A DNA stretch of 64,000 nt from Paracentrotus lividus (Eukaryota > Echinodermata > Echinoidea > Camarodonta > Echinidae), in the NCBI GenBank assembly GCA_940671915.1, contig CALNVZ010002974.1, positions 36,225,690 through 36,289,689 on the forward strand, read 5' to 3'. Shown here in pieces: positions 59,396-64,000 of the stretch. Position 1 is the stretch's first letter; each line of letters starts with the position of its first letter. A model generated the notes under the pieces. It worked only from the letters and a program-made list of their open reading frames with translations, was not told the origin of the DNA and did no database searches. Both the position numbers and the translations under genes were made by a program.

Positions 59396-60184
59396 TTAAA
59401 AGTTAATAAAAGAAAAGTCAATGAATGAAAGAATTCGTGTATTTTCACATGACCGTACGTGCGAATACGAAAAGGAAATAGCTGGAAGGCAAAAAGGCAA
59501 AACATGAGAAAATTAAAGAGAGCAACAAAATAAAATTCGTTATTACCAACTAAAAGAAGAAAAAAATCTGAACAAAAATGATTTCAAAATGAAAAAAAAA
59601 ATAGATAAGGACTTAAAAGGGAACAATATGAAATTACACAAAATACGATAAGATTAATAAGAAAATGAAGAAAAAGGATTTGAAAACAAATTACGAAGTG
59701 AGGATGAAAACTAGAAGAAGAGGAAGTTATTTGAATAGGTATTATTAATTTGTACTTGATCGCAATATTTATAATGGATAAGATGATTGTAGGATGGGGG
59801 GTCCGTTGTCCGGACACTTAAGCAGATAAAAACATCATCTTATGCTCTGGATTTATTCAAAATTTGTGCAGAAAATTGCAAAAATATTTGTGAATATTTG
59901 TGCTTTGTTATATTGTCTGATATTACTGTCAATCGATTGATGAAATATTGATCACAAAGGTCCTAAAATTGCCGTCTTGTCCGGACAAACAACCCGTCCG
60001 GACATACAACAACTGGGTAATTTATTGTTAATAAAACGAGATTTTCTGTTATGAAAATTGCTGAAGCTCTACAAAATAGCAGCTACAGACTATTAATTCA
60101 GATGTCTCAGGAATAAAAGACATATAACCTTAAAAATAGCAAATTCTTCGTTATCCTTTCAGTGATTATAATTGCCGAGTGTTA
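59396..60184. other. intergenic, with TTGTCCGGACA cluster
   Basis: The palindromic phrase TTGTCCGGACA occurs at 59807-59817 and 59978-59988, with GTCCGGACAT at 59995-60004. This suggests another phrase-type element whose limits I cannot fix. The rest is A-rich. Confidence 0.45.
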
Positions 60185-60407
60185 GGGTGCTATCTCCCTT
60201 TGCGGAGACGTCTCCGCGACAGAATAGAAATTTCGTCTCCGCTACTGATAAATAGTATTAGAGACGTCTCCGAGACAATTTATTAAAAAAGTCCGTCTCC
60301 GAAATTCAGGAGACGTCTCCGAGACGTCTCTAATACTATTTATCCGTCGCGGAGACGAAATTTTCTATTCTGTCGCGATGACACCTCCGCGAAGTGAGAT
60401 AGCACCC
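60185..60407. mobile_element. MITE, GAGACGTCTCCG-rich, copy 2
   Basis: 223 bp with the same ends as 166-465: GGGTGCTATCTCCCTTTGCG and, inverted, GGGTGCTATCTCACTTCGCG. TTA lies on the left and TTC on the right. The interior is again filled with GAGACGTCTCCG variants but is shorter than copy 1. Confidence 0.88.
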
Positions 60408-63263
60408 TTCCTGCAGTGAATTAAACATCAACCCAACAGCCGATCTTGCAGAGAAACAGAATAATTTTGCTGTCCGATATACAATAAAATATGGATGAAT
60501 AACTTCGATAAAAAGAAAAACACAATTTCTCTAATTTTAACTTACTCTATTCCATAAAATCCCCCTCATACCATAAAGAGCATAATATTTCCATAATATT
60601 AATCATTGTGGCGGGGGTTTCCCCAATGATTTTTAGTGTCCTTTTTATATAATTTAACTTAATTTTATATTGAGTTATGTTTGCATACAAAAACAGTCAT
60701 ACTCCCCCGTATTAAAACCACAGTCATCGTTTTCAAAGTGCCATCTAGGCGCTCTCCCTAATAATAAAAAAAAGAAGAAAACTTGAACATCTGGGTATTG
60801 TCTTGGTTTAAAAAAATATTTATTACGTATCCTTATCCTAAGAGATATAGGTCTATATCAAATGAAGCATAACTGGTGAAGACTAAAAATGAGGCTTATT
60901 TCACCTGTTCCCACTTTTCTTGTTCTCTTTCATGTCTTATAAATCATATTTTATATCTATAAACATTAGTATAATGAACCAGAGTTCAATAATTACTTTA
61001 CACACACGCGCGCGCGCACGCAAACTCACACTTACACACACAAAACAAAATGAAATTTGCTACCTTTGGAATATTGCGTCTGTACTTGCCATTATCACTA
61101 GGCCTAATATAAAATAAATCTGAAATCTGCACCTTTTCCTTGAGCATTGTAGATATGATATGTGCAATTGTAATTCCAAGCACATGCACATATACGTGTA
61201 TTAGTATGTGTAAGTATGTGTTTTCATTCTAAAATAGGTCAGCGCATATCAAACTGGTAATAATTTACATCTGTCATCCTATCATTATTTTCTAAATCCC
61301 AAGACAACTATCAATTACCACGAAGAACGGGATGAATAATTTTACTTTTTTTTTAATGTATTTATTTATTTTCTATTTTGTTTTACGTCATGGTGTTTTC
61401 TACTAAATTTTCTTTTCAGAAAAGGCTTGTCAGAGGATTTGTATTACATACGATCACGATTCATAACATGTCTCTCAGCTCTTTGGACAATATACTCATT
61501 ATAGCTACTGGCCATGTGAAAGACCAGCAGCAACATAAGTTGCAGCTGAAATGGGCCACCCAGAACCAGCCGTGTCTTTGTCTTTATGTATTTTTTGTTT
61601 TACTTTATATGTGATTGATATTTATACAACACATAAATAAATAAATTATTATTTGACACATTGAAGTATTAAAATAAAGGGATACCCTAGAGTTTATATT
61701 GATATTATGATATCTTAGTAGCTTATAGAACGTCACCAAATGCCTGCTTGACGCTAGTCAATACGTCACAATATTAAGCACAATTTCGTGAAATACCGCT
61801 TAGTTGAAGGACCTTTTTTCTTTTTCGCCCATTCCTTTAAAGTTGAAGAGAAGCCATACTTTTGGTATTAGAATGACGTGAGTAGTCAATGTTCTCGTAC
61901 CTTGGTTCTGTTATATTTCGAGCATTTATATTATTACGTATCGTTTAAGAAATCTTCCATCATTGAACAATTCTACCTCTGAGTTTTTTTACCTTTTGAA
62001 CTTAATTTATTTATAAACTTACCATCAGCGGAAAGACATTACAAACTGAACTTGGCCTTTTATAGTCAATACATGCGACATTACAGTTTCATGAATTTTG
62101 TTGGAAAATGAAACAAATTTTCTACCAATATTTTTGTTAATAAATTTTGTTTTTAATATTAAAGCAGATGATAGATGCAGCCAGCGTAAGCTCCGATTTC
62201 AGAATATGCAGTTATTTTAATAGGCATCACCTGCTCTGCCCCGGGTATTATTTTACAATATTTAAAAAGATGGAAGTATTTCCTGAAAGAAAACGCTTTT
62301 TAATTCGGGTAATCTCTAACGGATTCATAAAGATTAAATATGAATTCTCCAAAGCCTCGAAGAAAAGTTTAGTTTTATAGTAGATATATGTATGTTGGAT
62401 ACATCTGGTAAAACGATAGATATCTTAAATTTATTGAAATTTCTTACTAAAGATTTTTCATTTTTTTTTTCCTCTTGAAACATTAGTGCTATGAACATAT
62501 TTTGTTTTGTATCAACTGTTTGTCCTTTTTTCGCCTTCCTTGGCTTTTATAATTGTTTGCTTTTTATTTAACCTCTACCACTCATAATTAAAATAACTAA
62601 AACAATGTTGATTGATATCGGATGTTGGGTTTAGTTTTCTACAAATCATTGTATCCGCAATGGATCATGAGTTTAACGGCAGATTCAGTTCTTAATCTGA
62701 ACAAAATATTTTTTCCATTGATGACCTTAGTCAGTGCTGCTATAATAATGACAAGTTATGATATCTATTTCATGACCAATGTAGACATAAAAGCTTTCTA
62801 CTCTATTTCGATTTCCAATACGGACAGGCAAAGAGTTGCGAATTTTAATTTTGTTGTTTAAAAAAGAGAGATGCCTTAATTATTTCTGATAATGTTTATA
62901 CACAATATGACACATTCATCGTAAACAAAATCCGTTGACATGATCTCTTTTGCATTATGTCTATCTGTATCCTTCATAATATGATGTCAATCATATATGA
63001 TCAGGCCTGTGTGGAGAAGTTGTCAAAATAAACCTTTTCCTCTCAAATGACATAAGTTCGTGGGCCTAAGTCTGGGATGAAGTCAGATTGTATTAGTCCC
63101 GTTTATATCTTGGATCCACTTTGGCATGCGTTTAAACTTTCCCCACTTTGGGGAATTTTACGGCGTGTGTCAAGACGATAATTTTGTTTTGGAGTAGTAG
63201 TAGTAGTAGTAGCAGCAGAAGTTGTAATAGTAGTAGTAGTAGAAGTAGTAGTAGTAGTAATAG
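60408..63263. other. intergenic, one weak exon-like stretch
   Basis: AT-rich with a CA/CG dinucleotide run (61000-61045) and a (TAG)n run (63196-63265) adjoining the last element. On the + strand 61421-61615 follows an acceptor-like CTTTTCAG and is open to a TGA, but shows no recognisable family. Confidence 0.4.
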
Positions 63264-63265
63264 TA
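63196..63265. repeat. (TAG)n microsatellite
   Basis: Trinucleotide run with interruptions. The following element starts right at its end. Confidence 0.9.
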
Positions 63266-63845
63266 GGGGAGACCGGGTATGGACGTTACAAAATTCACAT
63301 TTTGGGCAAGATAATTCTAATGAAAGTACTCACACACTCCATTTTGGGTCAGTAGTTAGCCTATTATGTTGGCTAAAACCTGAGGCACATTAAACTTGAA
63401 AACATGTAAACACTAATTAACTACAGCTTAATTAATGAAGACATTTTTTTGTAACAACCTACCCCGTATACGGGGTAAGTTGTTACACCACACGGGGTAA
63501 ATTGTTACTATATAAACATACGGGGTAATTTGTTTTAATGTGTAAATCTCTTATACCATACTTTTGTTTCAACTTTCCAGTTTCTTGGTATCGTTAACAG
63601 TAGATCAAGTAGAGCTCTAGAGTAGACGAAAGTAATAATAGAAATATCAAAATATTAACACCTGAAGATTAAAAAAAAAATACTTTACATGTGTAATGTA
63701 ATTGGGGTAGGTTGTTACATCGACATGGAATAGGAACAACCTACCCCATTGGTGATTTTACACATAAAATCAACTGTAGTAAAGCCATTAGGCAGAATTA
63801 CAGGGCATGGCTCAGGGGTATATTAGTGACATACATGTACTATAT
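63266..63845. mobile_element. outer element of nested stack, copy 2 (no insertions)
   Basis: A 580-bp uninterrupted relative of 42644-45026. It starts GGGGAGACCGGGTATGGACG, holds TACGGGGTAAGTTGTTAC, GGGGTAAATTGTTAC and GGGGTAGGTTGTTACATCG, and ends near CATACATGTAC. It serves as the empty-site reference that defines both insertions in copy 1. Confidence 0.85.
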
Positions 63846-64000
63846 TTACAATACCAGACTATCATCATGTGCCTTCAGTTGTAAGATATATTACAAATTT
63901 TAATTTTTTTTCAAAAATTCACTTGGAACTGTAAAAAATGGTTTTTGTTGACTTACTTTTTAATAAAACAACGGAGAAACCTCACGACCGGCAGTTCATC
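63846..64000. other. intergenic, nothing recognised
   Basis: AT-rich to the window end. Confidence 0.4.

Noticed and set aside
61421..61615. Terminal exon candidate after CTTTTCAG
   Set aside because: Open to a stop with nearby AATAAA, but no recognisable protein and no partner exon; kept only as a remark.

Overview
The window is a eukaryotic, AT-rich, intron-rich genomic segment. It holds the 3' half of one conserved gene on the + strand and a dense population of transposable elements. The gene is an UNC45 myosin co-chaperone (C-terminal UCS/armadillo part). Nine exons between 1347 and 38555 join in frame, with consensus splice sites, into about 481 codons and a stop; the N-terminal TPR part lies upstream of the window. 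The repeat content (many short TIR elements, L2/CR1-type LINE fragments, a DIRS-type element, GCGCTTCGCGC arrays, frequent TACATGTA runs) suggests a marine invertebrate deuterostome, perhaps an echinoderm. That is inference, not proof.

Layout. 1-1346: upstream intron with two inverted-repeat elements. 1347-8448: seven UNC45 exons separated by introns of 0.4-1.8 kb. 8449-35425: one intron of about 27 kb packed with mobile DNA: a truncated LINE, several TIR elements, and at 23945-32720 a DIRS-like retroelement with a diagnostic 94-bp internal complementary region. That element's interior is damaged by a 25-N gap whose flanks duplicate each other over about 3.2 kb with many small indels, most likely an assembly artefact. 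35426-38555: the last two exons, then a 3' UTR that carries a second copy of the stop-codon region. 38.9-64 kb: no confident host gene; a nested transposon stack (42.6-45.0 kb), a second LINE fragment (45.1-45.7 kb), long foldback elements (47.6-49.8 and 54.7-55.5 kb), a TIR-bounded 3-kb tandem array (51.7-54.7 kb), and further short elements to the end.

The most unusual pattern is a recurring architecture. Many unrelated-looking non-autonomous elements are filled with their own private short phrase (about 10-22 bp), found in the terminal repeats and again, in both orientations, inside the element. At least ten such phrase families occur here, and several share a GGGGAGA(C/G) terminal head while differing in the phrase behind it.
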